Shown here in pieces: positions 55,281-63,545 of a stretch of DNA of 64,000 nt. Position 1 is the stretch's first letter; each line of letters opens with the position of its first letter. Source of the stretch: CAUJIW01 sp963205175 (GTDB taxonomy: Bacteria; Pseudomonadota; Alphaproteobacteria; Sphingomonadales; Sphingomonadaceae). Under the pieces are notes generated by a model, which saw only the letters and a list, made by a program, of their open reading frames with translations, was not told the DNA's origin and did not search any database. Where the stretch lies: assembly GCA_041060555.1 (NCBI GenBank), contig JBEUDS010000008.1. The stretch is one strand, 5' to 3'. Made by a program: the position numbers and the translations under genes.

Positions 55281-56215
55281 GCCGCGTCCTCCTCGGCATG
55301 GGTCAGCGCGCGGAATACGTCATCCAGCCGTCCGGCCTCCACCACCAGGTCCAGCGGCACGACCTTGAGGTCGGACAAGCGCTGCCGCACGGCATCCAGG
55401 AAGGGCGCGCCATCGGGCGACAGCAGGGTCACCTGGACCCGACCGTCCGGCAGCGTCCGCAACTCGTGGCGCCAGCCATTGGTCACCGCGCCGACGGCGG
55501 CGGCGATCGGGAAGGTCAGCGTCACGGCATGGGCATAGCGGGACTTGGCGCGCAACTGCTCCGGCGTGCCATCGGCGACGATGCGGCCCCGGTCGACAAT
55601 GACAACCCGCGAGCACATCGCCTCCACTTCTTCCAGGATGTGCGTCGACACGATGATCGCCCGGCCGGGCCGCAGGCCGGCGATCAGGTCACGTACCGCC
55701 TGCTTCTGGTTGGGATCCAGCCCGTCGGTGGGTTCGTCGAGCACCAGCGCCAACGGGTCGTGCATGACCGCCTGCGCCAGGCCGACGCGGCGGCGAAACC
55801 CCTTCGACAGGGTGTCGATACCCTGCGATCGAACGCGACCCAGCGCCAGCCGGTCGATAATCGATCCGATGGCGGCGCGCGCGGCCGCGCGATCGAGGCC
55901 GCGCGCGGCGGCACAGAAACGCAGGAACGGCTCGACCGCCATCTCGGTATACAGCGGCGCACCTTCGGGCAGATAGCCCAGTGCCCGACGGGCGGCCAGC
56001 GGATCGGCCCAGACATCGAGACCGTTGACCAGCGCCCGGCCGGCGGTCGGCCGCAGATAGCCCGTCAGCATGCGCAGGGTTGTGGTCTTGCCCGCACCAT
56101 TGGGGCCAAGCAGCCCGAGCACTTCGCCGGCCGCCACCTTCAGACTGAGGCTGCGGACGGCCTCAACGGCTCCGTAGCGCTTGATCAGGCTGTCAGCTTC
56201 GAGCGAGACGGTCAT
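55277..56215 (-). CDS. ABC transporter ATP-binding protein, GldA/CcmA-like
   Basis: 312 residues. Walker A LLGPNGAGKTTTLRML (about 35-50), signature LSKGFRRRVGLAQAVMHDPL (about 133-152) and Walker B LALVLDEPTDGLDPNQ are intact, followed by a C-terminal domain of about 90 residues typical of ABC-2 drug/NatA-like ATPases. First gene of the four-gene exporter operon; an 18-bp tandem repeat lies 22 bp upstream of the start. No substrate can be inferred. Confidence 0.93.
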   Translation of the reverse strand: MTVSLEADSLIKRYGAVEAVRSLSLKVAAGEVLGLLGPNGAGKTTTLRMLTGYLRPTAGRALVNGLDVWADPLAARRALGYLPEGAPLYTEMAVEPFLRFCAAARGLDRAAARAAIGSIIDRLALGRVRSQGIDTLSKGFRRRVGLAQAVMHDPLALVLDEPTDGLDPNQKQAVRDLIAGLRPGRAIIVSTHILEEVEAMCSRVVIVDRGRIVADGTPEQLRAKSRYAHAVTLTFPIAAAVGAVTNGWRHELRTLPDGRVQVTLLSPDGAPFLDAVRQRLSDLKVVPLDLVVEAGRLDDVFRALTHAEEDAA

Positions 56216-56236
56216 CGGTGACCCATGAAAAGGCAG

Positions 56237-56272
56237 GCGGATTTCTGCTTAGTCGCGGATTTTTGCTTAGCC
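56237..56272. repeat. Two 18-bp direct repeats upstream of the ABC operon
   Basis: Units 56237-56254 and 56255-56272 are adjacent and differ at two positions; on the operon strand the shared core is CTAAGCA(A/G)AAATCCGC. They end 22 bp before the ATPase start codon. Two tandem sites on the same helix face (spacing 18) might bind a regulator, or this may be a simple duplication. Confidence 0.5.
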
Positions 56273-56368
56273 AATGCCTGGCCGGGCATCAAGCACCGTT
56301 GGGCCACCGTCACCGGCAACCGTGGCACAGGCGAGACAAGACGAGGGCCGGCGGTCTCTGACGCCGGG

Positions 56369-56410
56369 CCTGTATCAGACGCCCTGTATCAGACGCCCTG
56401 TATCAGACGG
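56369..56410. repeat. Three tandem 14-bp repeats over the end of a small gene
   Basis: CCTGTATCAGACGC occurs three times in a row (56369-56382, 56383-56396, 56397-56410), the last copy differing only in its final base. The third copy contains the stop codon of the small exported protein gene, and each copy carries the same TGA on the minus strand. This is recent slippage or duplication at the gene end. Confidence 0.85.
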
Positions 56411-56657
56411 TCTTGGCGGCGCGAGCCTTGGCATCGGGGCAGGCTGCCAGCATCGGCGCGGGGTCGGCACCGACATGCGCCGGGGAAAGCGGCGCCACCA
56501 CATCGCCACCAGGGGCGAACCCGAGCACCGCGAGCGCCGAGCGCTGCGCCATGCCTGCCGTCGTCGACCGCGCGACGCCAACGTTGGCGGCGGCAGCCGC
56601 CATCAGCGCGAACATGACGATCGCCAGCCCAGCCAGGCCAAGCCTGATGCGAAGCAT
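56403..56657 (-). CDS. Small exported or membrane-anchored protein of unknown function
   Basis: 84 residues from ATG 56657, preceded by AAGGAGGGG. The N-terminus (RIRLGLAGLAIVMFALMAAAAANVG) is a signal peptide or membrane anchor; the rest is Ala/Pro/Val-rich with one cysteine near the end (LAACPDAKARAAKTV). I do not recognise a family. It is 187 bp upstream of the ABC operon on the same strand, and its stop codon is inside a triple tandem repeat. Confidence 0.55.
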   Translation of the reverse strand: MLRIRLGLAGLAIVMFALMAAAAANVGVARSTTAGMAQRSALAVLGFAPGGDVVAPLSPAHVGADPAPMLAACPDAKARAAKTV

Positions 56658-56753
56658 GAGTTTACCCCTCCTTGAGTGGCGCATACTCTAGCAGGTCCGC
56701 GATTCACGGTCGAGAGCGGAAATGGCGACAGTCCGTTGCCGCTATGCGCCGGA

Positions 56754-57767
56754 TTACTTCACCATCCACGGCGGCAGCGGCAGGTCGCGCTCGGCGAGCC
56801 AGGCCGGGTTGAAGATCTTGGACAGATACTGCCGCCCGGAGTCGCACAAGATGGTGACGATGGTCTTGCCCGGCCCCAGCTTGCGGGCAAGATGGACCGC
56901 ACCGGCAACGTTGATGCCTGACGACAGACCCAGACACAGGCCTTCGTACTGCATCAGGTCATAGACGTAACCCAGCCCCTCCTCGTCGGAAACACGGAAC
57001 CAGTCGTCCACCGGCGCGCCATCGAGATTGGCGGTGATCCGGCTCTGGCCGATTCCCTCGGCGACCGACGAACCCTCGGCCTTGAGTTCCCCCGTCGCGT
57101 AGTAGCTGTAGAGCGAGGCGCCATGCGGATCGGTCAGCGCCACCACCACGTCGGGATTGAATTCCTTCAGGCCCATGCCGACGCCCGCCAGCGTGCCCCC
57201 GGTGCCGACCGCGCAGGTGAAGGCATCCACCCGGCCGCCGGTCTGGCGCCAGATTTCCGGCGCGGTGGTCTTGATGTGCGCCAGCCGGTTGGCGATGTTG
57301 TCGAACTGGTTGGCCCAGACCGCACCCGGAGTTTCCTCGGCGATCCGCCGGGAGGTGTGCACGTAGTGACCGGGGTTGGAGAACGCGGCCGGCGGCACCA
57401 GCACCAGCTCGGCGCCCAGCGCCGTCAGGGTATCCTTCTTCTCCTGACTCTGGGTCTCGGGCATGACGATGATCGTCCTGTAGCCCTTGGCGTTGGCGAC
57501 CACCGCCAGGCCGATGCCGGTATTGCCGGCGGTACCCTCGACGATGACACCACCCGGCGCCAGCGCACCGCGTGCCTCGGCGTCCTCGATGATCGCCAGC
57601 GCCGCACGATCCTTCACCGAGCCGCCGGGGTTGAGGAACTCCGCCTTGCCCAGGATGGTACAGCCGGTCGCGGCGGACGCGCGCTGCAGCTTGATGAGCG
57701 GCGTGTCGCCAATCAGCGGCAAAACGCTGTCAGCAACGGCGGGGCGGGCGTGATCGGTCATCGTCAT
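56754..57767 (-). CDS. cysK: Cysteine synthase (O-acetylserine sulfhydrylase) family enzyme
   Basis: 337 residues from ATG 57767 (an ATG two codons later is possible). The PLP lysine is Lys52 in FLNPGGSVKDRAAL; EGTAGNTGIGLAVVANAKGY (about 78-97) binds the PLP/substrate carboxylate, and GTGGTLAGVGMGLKE holds the PLP phosphate. It makes cysteine from O-acetylserine and sulfide. The form EGTAGNTG rather than EPTSGNTG marks it as the longer alphaproteobacterial CysK-like subgroup. Divergent from the flavin reductase gene. Confidence 0.9.
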   Translation of the reverse strand: MTMTDHARPAVADSVLPLIGDTPLIKLQRASAATGCTILGKAEFLNPGGSVKDRAALAIIEDAEARGALAPGGVIVEGTAGNTGIGLAVVANAKGYRTIIVMPETQSQEKKDTLTALGAELVLVPPAAFSNPGHYVHTSRRIAEETPGAVWANQFDNIANRLAHIKTTAPEIWRQTGGRVDAFTCAVGTGGTLAGVGMGLKEFNPDVVVALTDPHGASLYSYYATGELKAEGSSVAEGIGQSRITANLDGAPVDDWFRVSDEEGLGYVYDLMQYEGLCLGLSSGINVAGAVHLARKLGPGKTIVTILCDSGRQYLSKIFNPAWLAERDLPLPPWMVK

Positions 57768-57947
57768 GGTGCCAGATGTATCGCCGGCCCGCCCCTGCAT
57801 CAAGGCGCGCGCTGCGATAAAACATGGACGCACCGTGTCTGCGGTCGCGCGGATGTCGCACAGATGGGGGATGCATTTTCCACGGCGGACGATAGTAGTG
57901 ACGTCAGGCCGACATTTCGGAATCAGAGCAAGGATTGCATCCCGACC

Positions 57948-58502
57948 ATGGCATCCACCCCGCCCGCCGCGCCCGGCACATCCACGCCCGGCACATCCAC
58001 GCCCGGCGAGTCGACGTCCGGCGCATCCATCGACCCCCGCGCGTTGCGCACCGCGCTCGGCGCCTACGGCACTGGGGTTGCCATCGTCACCGCGCTGGAC
58101 GCCGGGGGCCAGCCGGTTGGCATGACCATCAACAGCCTCGCGGCCGTCAGTCTTGACCCGCCGCTGGTGCTGTGGTCGGTGCAGCTCGACACCCCCTCCG
58201 CCAGCGCGTTTCGTCAGGCCCGCCACTTCGCGCTGTCCATCCTCGCCGCCGACCAGGAAACGATCGCCCGCCAGTTCGCCCGCACCGACAGCGACAAGTT
58301 CAGCGGAATCGCCACGACGCCGGGAAGCGCGGACGTGCCGCTGATCGACGGCGCGGTGGTGCATTTCGAGTGCGAGGCCTGGGCCTGCTATCCTGGCGGC
58401 GACCACGAGATCATCGTCGGCAAGGTCACCCGCCTTGCCAGCCGCCCCGGCCCGACACTGGGGTTCCACCGCGGCCGCTTCACAACCCTGGCCGACGCCT
58501 GA
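57948..58502 (+). CDS. Flavin reductase domain protein
   Basis: 184 residues from ATG 57948. A low-complexity N-terminus made of 15-bp DNA repeats (about residues 9-28) precedes a flavin reductase-like split-barrel domain: LRTALGAYGTGVAIVTALDA (about 33-52), GMTINSLAAVSLDPPLVLWS and the final CYPGGDHEIIVGKVTRL with the conserved GDHxI motif. It would reduce FMN or FAD with NADH, often for a partner monooxygenase; none is adjacent. The next gene starts 7 bp downstream. Confidence 0.88.
   Translation: MASTPPAAPGTSTPGTSTPGESTSGASIDPRALRTALGAYGTGVAIVTALDAGGQPVGMTINSLAAVSLDPPLVLWSVQLDTPSASAFRQARHFALSILAADQETIARQFARTDSDKFSGIATTPGSADVPLIDGAVVHFECEAWACYPGGDHEIIVGKVTRLASRPGPTLGFHRGRFTTLADA
57972..58031 (+). 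repeat. 15-bp tandem repeat in the flavin reductase gene
   Basis: Four in-frame 15-bp units; 57972-57986 and 57987-58001 are identical, the next two diverged. They encode PGTST, PGTST, PGEST and SGASI, a flexible N-terminal linker. Copy number may vary between strains. Confidence 0.8.
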
Positions 58503-58509
58503 GCGGCCG

Positions 58510-60168
58510 ATGGCGGCGACCGGCAGAGGAGCCCCGCTGACCCGGCGGCCCGCCCTGCTGGCGGCGCTGCTGGGCGCCTTCCTGGCCGCCAGCTGCGGCC
58601 CGTCCGCCGACACCGGGCCGGGCGCGACACGACTCCCCCCGGACACGCTGGTGCGCGCCAGCAGCGACGAGCTGCGCAGCCTTGACCCGCACAAGGTCTC
58701 GACCGTCGACGACATCAAGGTGATGGCCGACCTTTACGAGGGTCTGACCCGGCTGGGTGCCGATGGCCGGGTGGAACCGGGCCTCGCCGAGCGCTGGCAG
58801 GTCAGCGCCGACGGGCTGGACTGGCGCTTCACCCTGCGGCCGGGACTGCGCTTCGCCGACGGTACGACGCTGAGCGCCCGCGACGTGGTGACGAGTCTGC
58901 GCCGGCTGCTGACGCCGACCACCGCCGCCCCCAACGCCAGCCTGTTTTTCGCCATCGCCAACGCCGAGGCGGTCGCCTCCGGCACGGCCGCGCCCGAGAC
59001 CCTGGGAGTACAGGCGTCAGACGCCCGGACGGTCACCATCCGTCTCCAGCGCCCCCTGCCGGCCTTCGCCGAACTGCTGGCCCACGCCAGTGCCGTGGTG
59101 CTGCCGGGCGCGGCCCTGGACCGCCATGGCGATGCCTGGATCAAGCAACGACCGTTGGCGAGTTCCGGCCCGTTCCGGCTGCGTCAGTGGCGGCTGCACA
59201 GCGCGCTGACGCTGGAGCGCAACCCCCATTATCATGACGCCGGCGACGTCGCCCTGGCCGGCGTGGTCTACCGTCCGCTGCCCGACGACCAGAGCGCGCT
59301 GCGCCAGTTCCGCGCCGGCGCGCTCGACATCCTGCCCGACTTCCCGGCCCGCGATCTTGCCCTGGTGCGCCGCGAAATCCCCTCGGCGGTCCGGCTCGCG
59401 CCCTATCGGGGCAGCTATTATTTCGCCTTCAACACCCGCCGGCCACCGTTCGACGACGTGCGGGTGCGCCGGGCGCTGGCGATGAGCGTCGACCGGCATA
59501 TTCTTGTCCATCTTGTCATCGGGCTCGACCAGCCGCAGGCCTTTGGCGTGGTGCCGCCCGGGCTTGGCGGCTATGGCCCGGCGGTGCTGCCCGGCTACGC
59601 CCGCTGGCCGATGGCCCGGCGTCTGGACGAAGCGCGCCGGCTGCTCCTTGCCGCCGGCTATGGCCCGGACCGGCCGCTGACATTCGAGATCCGCTACAAC
59701 AGCGATGTCGAGCACCGGCGGATCGCACTGGCGCTGACGCAGATGTGGAAGCCGCTGGGCGTGCGCACCCGGCTGGTCAACGCCGAGGCGGCCATTCACT
59801 TCGCCATGCTGCGGGCCGGTGATTTCTCTCTGGCGCGATCGGGCTGGATCGCCGACTATGCCGGGGCTGAAAACTTCCTGTCGATCTTCATGTCCAACGC
59901 CGGTCCGCTCAACTATCCCGGCTATGCCAATCCCGACTATGACCGCGACGTCATGGCGGCGATGGCGCTGGCCGACCCCGTTGCCCGCAATCATGCCCTG
60001 CGACGGGCGGAGGCCCGGTTGGTGGAGGATGTTCCGGTGCTGCCGCTCTATCATTATGTATCGAAATCGCTGGTGGGACCGCGCGTGGAGGGCTGGACCG
60101 ACAATCTTGCCAACATCCACCCCTCGCGTGCGCTGCGGCTGCGTCCGGCCCCGGAGACAGTCCGATGA
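58510..60168 (+). CDS. ABC transporter peptide-type substrate-binding lipoprotein 1
   Basis: 552 residues from ATG 58510. A lipoprotein signal (ALLAALLGAFLAASC) precedes an SBP_bac_5 (OppA/DppA-like) domain: STVDDIKVMADLYEGLTRLG, GLDWRFTLRPGLRFADGTTL, YFAFNTRRPPFDDVRVRRAL and YNSDVEHRRIALALTQMWKP. It is the first gene of the importer operon and overlaps the second binding protein by four bases (ATGA). Residue +2 after the lipid cysteine is Gly, not the Asp that retains E. coli lipoproteins in the inner membrane. Confidence 0.9.
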   Translation: MAATGRGAPLTRRPALLAALLGAFLAASCGPSADTGPGATRLPPDTLVRASSDELRSLDPHKVSTVDDIKVMADLYEGLTRLGADGRVEPGLAERWQVSADGLDWRFTLRPGLRFADGTTLSARDVVTSLRRLLTPTTAAPNASLFFAIANAEAVASGTAAPETLGVQASDARTVTIRLQRPLPAFAELLAHASAVVLPGAALDRHGDAWIKQRPLASSGPFRLRQWRLHSALTLERNPHYHDAGDVALAGVVYRPLPDDQSALRQFRAGALDILPDFPARDLALVRREIPSAVRLAPYRGSYYFAFNTRRPPFDDVRVRRALAMSVDRHILVHLVIGLDQPQAFGVVPPGLGGYGPAVLPGYARWPMARRLDEARRLLLAAGYGPDRPLTFEIRYNSDVEHRRIALALTQMWKPLGVRTRLVNAEAAIHFAMLRAGDFSLARSGWIADYAGAENFLSIFMSNAGPLNYPGYANPDYDRDVMAAMALADPVARNHALRRAEARLVEDVPVLPLYHYVSKSLVGPRVEGWTDNLANIHPSRALRLRPAPETVR

Positions 60169-61766
60169 TCCGCCTGACCCGGCCGTCGACCCGTTTTGCC
60201 CGGCTTGCCCTGCTGAGCCTCGGGCTGCTCACCGGCTGTGGCGGCACGTCCGGGGACGACGCAGCGGCCGAACGCACCTTGAGAGTTGCCGTCATCGGCG
60301 ACCTGACGACGCCCACGCCCTATGCCGCCACCACCGGCGCTGAACGCCTGCTGGCGGCGGAAACCCAGCGCGGCCTGGTGACACTCGATGCCGCCGGACG
60401 GATCGTGCCCGGGCTGGCCGAGAGCTGGTGGGTCAGCGAGGACGGCCTCAGCTACATCTTCCGGCTGCGCCTGGCACACTGGCAGGATGGCAAGACGGTG
60501 ACGCCGGATGACGTGGTGAGGGCCTTCCGTGCCATGCTTGGACCCGGGTCACGGCATCCGTTGCGTGAGGAGCTGTCGGTGATCGAGAACGCCGACAAGG
60601 TGCGGGAGCGAAAGCTGGGCTCGCGGGCACTGGGCGTCAAGGCCGTCACCGAGAATGTCGTCGAGATCGTGCTGGAGCGGCCGCTGCCGGCGATGCTGGG
60701 CCTGCTTGCCGACCCGACGACCGGCATTGTCCGCAGCGTGCAGGAAAATGGCCAGCGCCTTCAGCTCGGACTCGGCCCCTACCGGCTGACCCGCCGCGAG
60801 CCGGGCAGCTGGCTGCTCGACACCAATGGCGGCTCGTTCGCCGCGCGGGGACTCGGCTATGGCCATGTGCTGCTGTCGCCTGTCGCCAGCGCCGACGCGG
60901 CCATCGCCCGTTTTCGCGACGGCAAGGTCGACATCGTCGCCGGCGGCGCGCTCGACGGGCTGTCCGGCGCCCGCACCCTGCCCGCCAGCGGCACGTTGCG
61001 GATCGAGCCGTCCTACGGCGTCTACGGACTGGTGGCGCAGACCCGCCGCGGCCCGCTCGCCGACATCCGCCTGCGCCGCGCGCTGGCGATGGCGGTCGAC
61101 CGCGAGAACCTGGTACAACGCCTGTTCAGCATTTCGGCCATGAAGGTGGCCACGGCCATCGTGCCGCCCAACCTGCCGAGTTATGGCGCGCCGGCCGCAC
61201 CCGACTGGGCGGCCTGGACGCCCGTCGAGCGACAGCAGGAGGCCCGGCGACTGCTGACGGAAGCCGGCTTCGGCCCCGACACGCCGCTCACCCTCACCGT
61301 CGCACTGCCGGATGGCATCGAGAACGAGCAGGTGCTGGCGGCGATCGCCGCCAACTGGCAAGCGCTGGGTGTCCAGATCACCGCCCGGCGCGGCTCCCGC
61401 GCCGCCATGGCCGCCCTGGTGGCCACAGGCGAGTTTGATCTGGCACTGCGCCCGATCATCACGGCCGCCGACCTGCCCAGCGCGTTCCTGGCGCCGTACC
61501 TGTGCAATGCCGGCGCGATCAATTTCGGCGGCTATTGCAACGCCGAGGCCGACCGCCTGCTGGGCGAGGCAACCCACATCGCCGACCGGGCCGCCCGTAC
61601 CGCCAAGATCAAGGCGGCCGAGAAGCTGATGGCGGACGAGGCGCCGGTGATCAGTCTGTTCGTGCCGGTGCGGTGGTCGCTCGTGCGCGCCGACATCACC
61701 GGCTGGGTGGACAATGTCGCCGGCAGCCATCCGTTGTCGCAACTGCACCCCGACGGTGGAAAGTAG
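60165..61766 (+). CDS. ABC transporter peptide-type substrate-binding lipoprotein 2
   Basis: 533 residues. The lipoprotein signal ends LLSLGLLTGC. The SBP_bac_5 fold is clear: AETQRGLVTLDAAGRIVPGL, FRLRLAHWQDGKTVTPDDVV, ADIRLRRALAMAVDRENLVQ and CNAGAINFGGYCNAEADRLL. It is only distantly similar to the preceding protein, so the two may bind different ligands or form a pair. It overlaps its neighbour by four bases and is followed by the permease gene after 7 bp. Confidence 0.9.
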   Translation: MIRLTRPSTRFARLALLSLGLLTGCGGTSGDDAAAERTLRVAVIGDLTTPTPYAATTGAERLLAAETQRGLVTLDAAGRIVPGLAESWWVSEDGLSYIFRLRLAHWQDGKTVTPDDVVRAFRAMLGPGSRHPLREELSVIENADKVRERKLGSRALGVKAVTENVVEIVLERPLPAMLGLLADPTTGIVRSVQENGQRLQLGLGPYRLTRREPGSWLLDTNGGSFAARGLGYGHVLLSPVASADAAIARFRDGKVDIVAGGALDGLSGARTLPASGTLRIEPSYGVYGLVAQTRRGPLADIRLRRALAMAVDRENLVQRLFSISAMKVATAIVPPNLPSYGAPAAPDWAAWTPVERQQEARRLLTEAGFGPDTPLTLTVALPDGIENEQVLAAIAANWQALGVQITARRGSRAAMAALVATGEFDLALRPIITAADLPSAFLAPYLCNAGAINFGGYCNAEADRLLGEATHIADRAARTAKIKAAEKLMADEAPVISLFVPVRWSLVRADITGWVDNVAGSHPLSQLHPDGGK

Positions 61767-61773
61767 CGGCACG

Positions 61774-62694
61774 ATGGGGCGTTTCCTGCTCGGCCGCCTG
61801 CTCGGCGCCATCCCGACCCTGCTCGCCATCATCCTGCTCAGCTTCGCCATCATGCGGGCCGCTCCCGGCGGGCCCTTCGACGGTGAGCGGGCACTGCCAC
61901 CCGAGGTCGAGGCCAATCTGCGCGCGGCCTATGATCTCGACGCCCCGCTCGCGGTACAGCTCGGCCGCTATCTCGCCGGTCTGGCGCGGTTCGATTTCGG
62001 CCCGTCGTTCAAATACGCCGATTTCTCGGTCGGCGAACTGATCGCCGGGGGGGCGCCGGTCAGCGCCATCATCGGCGGCGCGGCCCTGCTGCTGGCGACC
62101 GTCCTCGGCATTGCCCTGGGCAGCGTCGCCGCGCTCGACCGGCACCGCGCGCTCGACAGCGGCGTCATGGCGCTGGCGGTGGTCGGCCAGGTGGTACCGA
62201 CCTTCGTCGTCGGCCCGCTGCTGGCGCTGCTGTTCGGCCTGTGGCTGGGCTGGCTGCCGATCGCCGGACTGGAGGGCGGCGCGCGCGCTTTCGTGCTGCC
62301 GGTGGTGACGCTGGCGCTGCCCTATGTCGCCAGCATCGCCCGGCTGACCCGGGGCAGCCTGCGCGAAGTGCTCGCCCAGCCGTTCATCCGCACCGCCCGC
62401 GCCAAGGGGCTCGATGACGCCACCGTGCTGTGGCGTCACGCGCTCAAGCCCGCGCTGCTGCCGGTGGTGAGCTATCTCGGCCCCGCCGCCGCCGGGCTGC
62501 TGACCGGCTCGGTGGTGGTGGAGACGGTGTTCGGCCTGCCTGGCATCGGCCGCTATTTCGTCCAGGGCGCCATCAACCGCGACTACACGCTGGTGCTCGG
62601 CGTTGTCGTGCTCTACGGCGCGCTGATCATCCTGTTCAACCTGCTGGTGGACATCCTCTACGGCTGGCTCGACCCGCGGCTGGCGCGGCGATGA
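61774..62694 (+). CDS. ABC transporter permease, OppB/DppB type
   Basis: 306 residues from ATG 61774 (GGTGGAAAG upstream). It begins GRFLLGRLLGAIPTLLAIIL, has six membrane segments, and carries the cytoplasmic EAA-like loop RTARAKGLDDATVLWRHALK (about 206-225) that contacts the ATPase, and ETVFGLPGIGRYFVQGAINR near the end. It overlaps the second permease gene by four bases (ATGA). Confidence 0.93.
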   Translation: MGRFLLGRLLGAIPTLLAIILLSFAIMRAAPGGPFDGERALPPEVEANLRAAYDLDAPLAVQLGRYLAGLARFDFGPSFKYADFSVGELIAGGAPVSAIIGGAALLLATVLGIALGSVAALDRHRALDSGVMALAVVGQVVPTFVVGPLLALLFGLWLGWLPIAGLEGGARAFVLPVVTLALPYVASIARLTRGSLREVLAQPFIRTARAKGLDDATVLWRHALKPALLPVVSYLGPAAAGLLTGSVVVETVFGLPGIGRYFVQGAINRDYTLVLGVVVLYGALIILFNLLVDILYGWLDPRLARR

Positions 62695-63545
62695 CGATGC
62701 CGGGGCGCCCCTCCCGCCGGTCGCCGGCCGCGCGCCTGCGCCGCCACCGCGCCGGCATGATCGGGACCATGCTGCTGACCATTCTCGCCGTTCTGGCGCT
62801 GACTGGACCATTATTGTCACCACATGGGCTGGACGCGGTGGACTGGGCGGCCTTCGAGCGGCCGCCATCGGCAAGCCATATCTTCGGCACCGACAGCGCG
62901 GGTCGCGACCTGTTCGTCCGGCTGATGCTGGCCACCGGCATCTCGCTGCTGCTGGGGCTGCTGGCGAGCCTGGTCAGCGTGGTCATCGGCATCCTGTGGG
63001 GTGCCATCGCCGGCTTCGCCGGCGGCCGGGTCGACGCGGTGATGATGCGCCTTGTCGACATCCTCTACGCCATGCCGTTCATGTTTCTGGTCATCCTGCT
63101 GATGGTGGTGTTCGGCCGCTCGATCTGGCTGATCTTCATCGGCGTCGGCGCCATCGAGTGGCTGACGCTGGCGCGGATCGTGCGCGGCCAGACCATGCAG
63201 CTCAAGGCGATGCCGTTCGTCGAGGCGGCCCGCGCCTGCGGTGCCTCGCCGGCGCGCATCGTCGCCCGCCACATCGTGCCCAACCTGCTGGGCGTGGTCG
63301 CCATCTACGCCACGCTGACGGTGCCGCAGGTCATTCTGGTCGAGAGCTTTCTCAGCTTTCTGGGGCTTGGCGTGCAGGAGCCGCTGACCTCGCTGGGCGT
63401 GCTGGCCAAGGATGGCGTCGACGCCCTGGAAACCGCGCCCTGGCTGCTGCTGTTCCCTGGCGGCTGGCTGGCGTTGCTGCTGATCGCGCTCAACCTGCTG
63501 GGCGACGGGCTGCGCGACGCGCTCGACCCGAGGGAAGCGCTGTGA
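62691..63545 (+). CDS. ABC transporter permease, OppC/DppC type
   Basis: 284 residues from ATG 62691. A basic N-terminus (RPSRRSPAARLRRHRAG) precedes six membrane segments; the SASHIFGTDSAGRDLFVRLM segment and the EAA loop VEAARACGASPARIVARHIV (about 181-200) are typical of the OppC side. It overlaps oppB-like and oppD-like genes by four bases each, giving a tightly coupled operon. Confidence 0.93.
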   Translation: MTMPGRPSRRSPAARLRRHRAGMIGTMLLTILAVLALTGPLLSPHGLDAVDWAAFERPPSASHIFGTDSAGRDLFVRLMLATGISLLLGLLASLVSVVIGILWGAIAGFAGGRVDAVMMRLVDILYAMPFMFLVILLMVVFGRSIWLIFIGVGAIEWLTLARIVRGQTMQLKAMPFVEAARACGASPARIVARHIVPNLLGVVAIYATLTVPQVILVESFLSFLGLGVQEPLTSLGVLAKDGVDALETAPWLLLFPGGWLALLLIALNLLGDGLRDALDPREAL

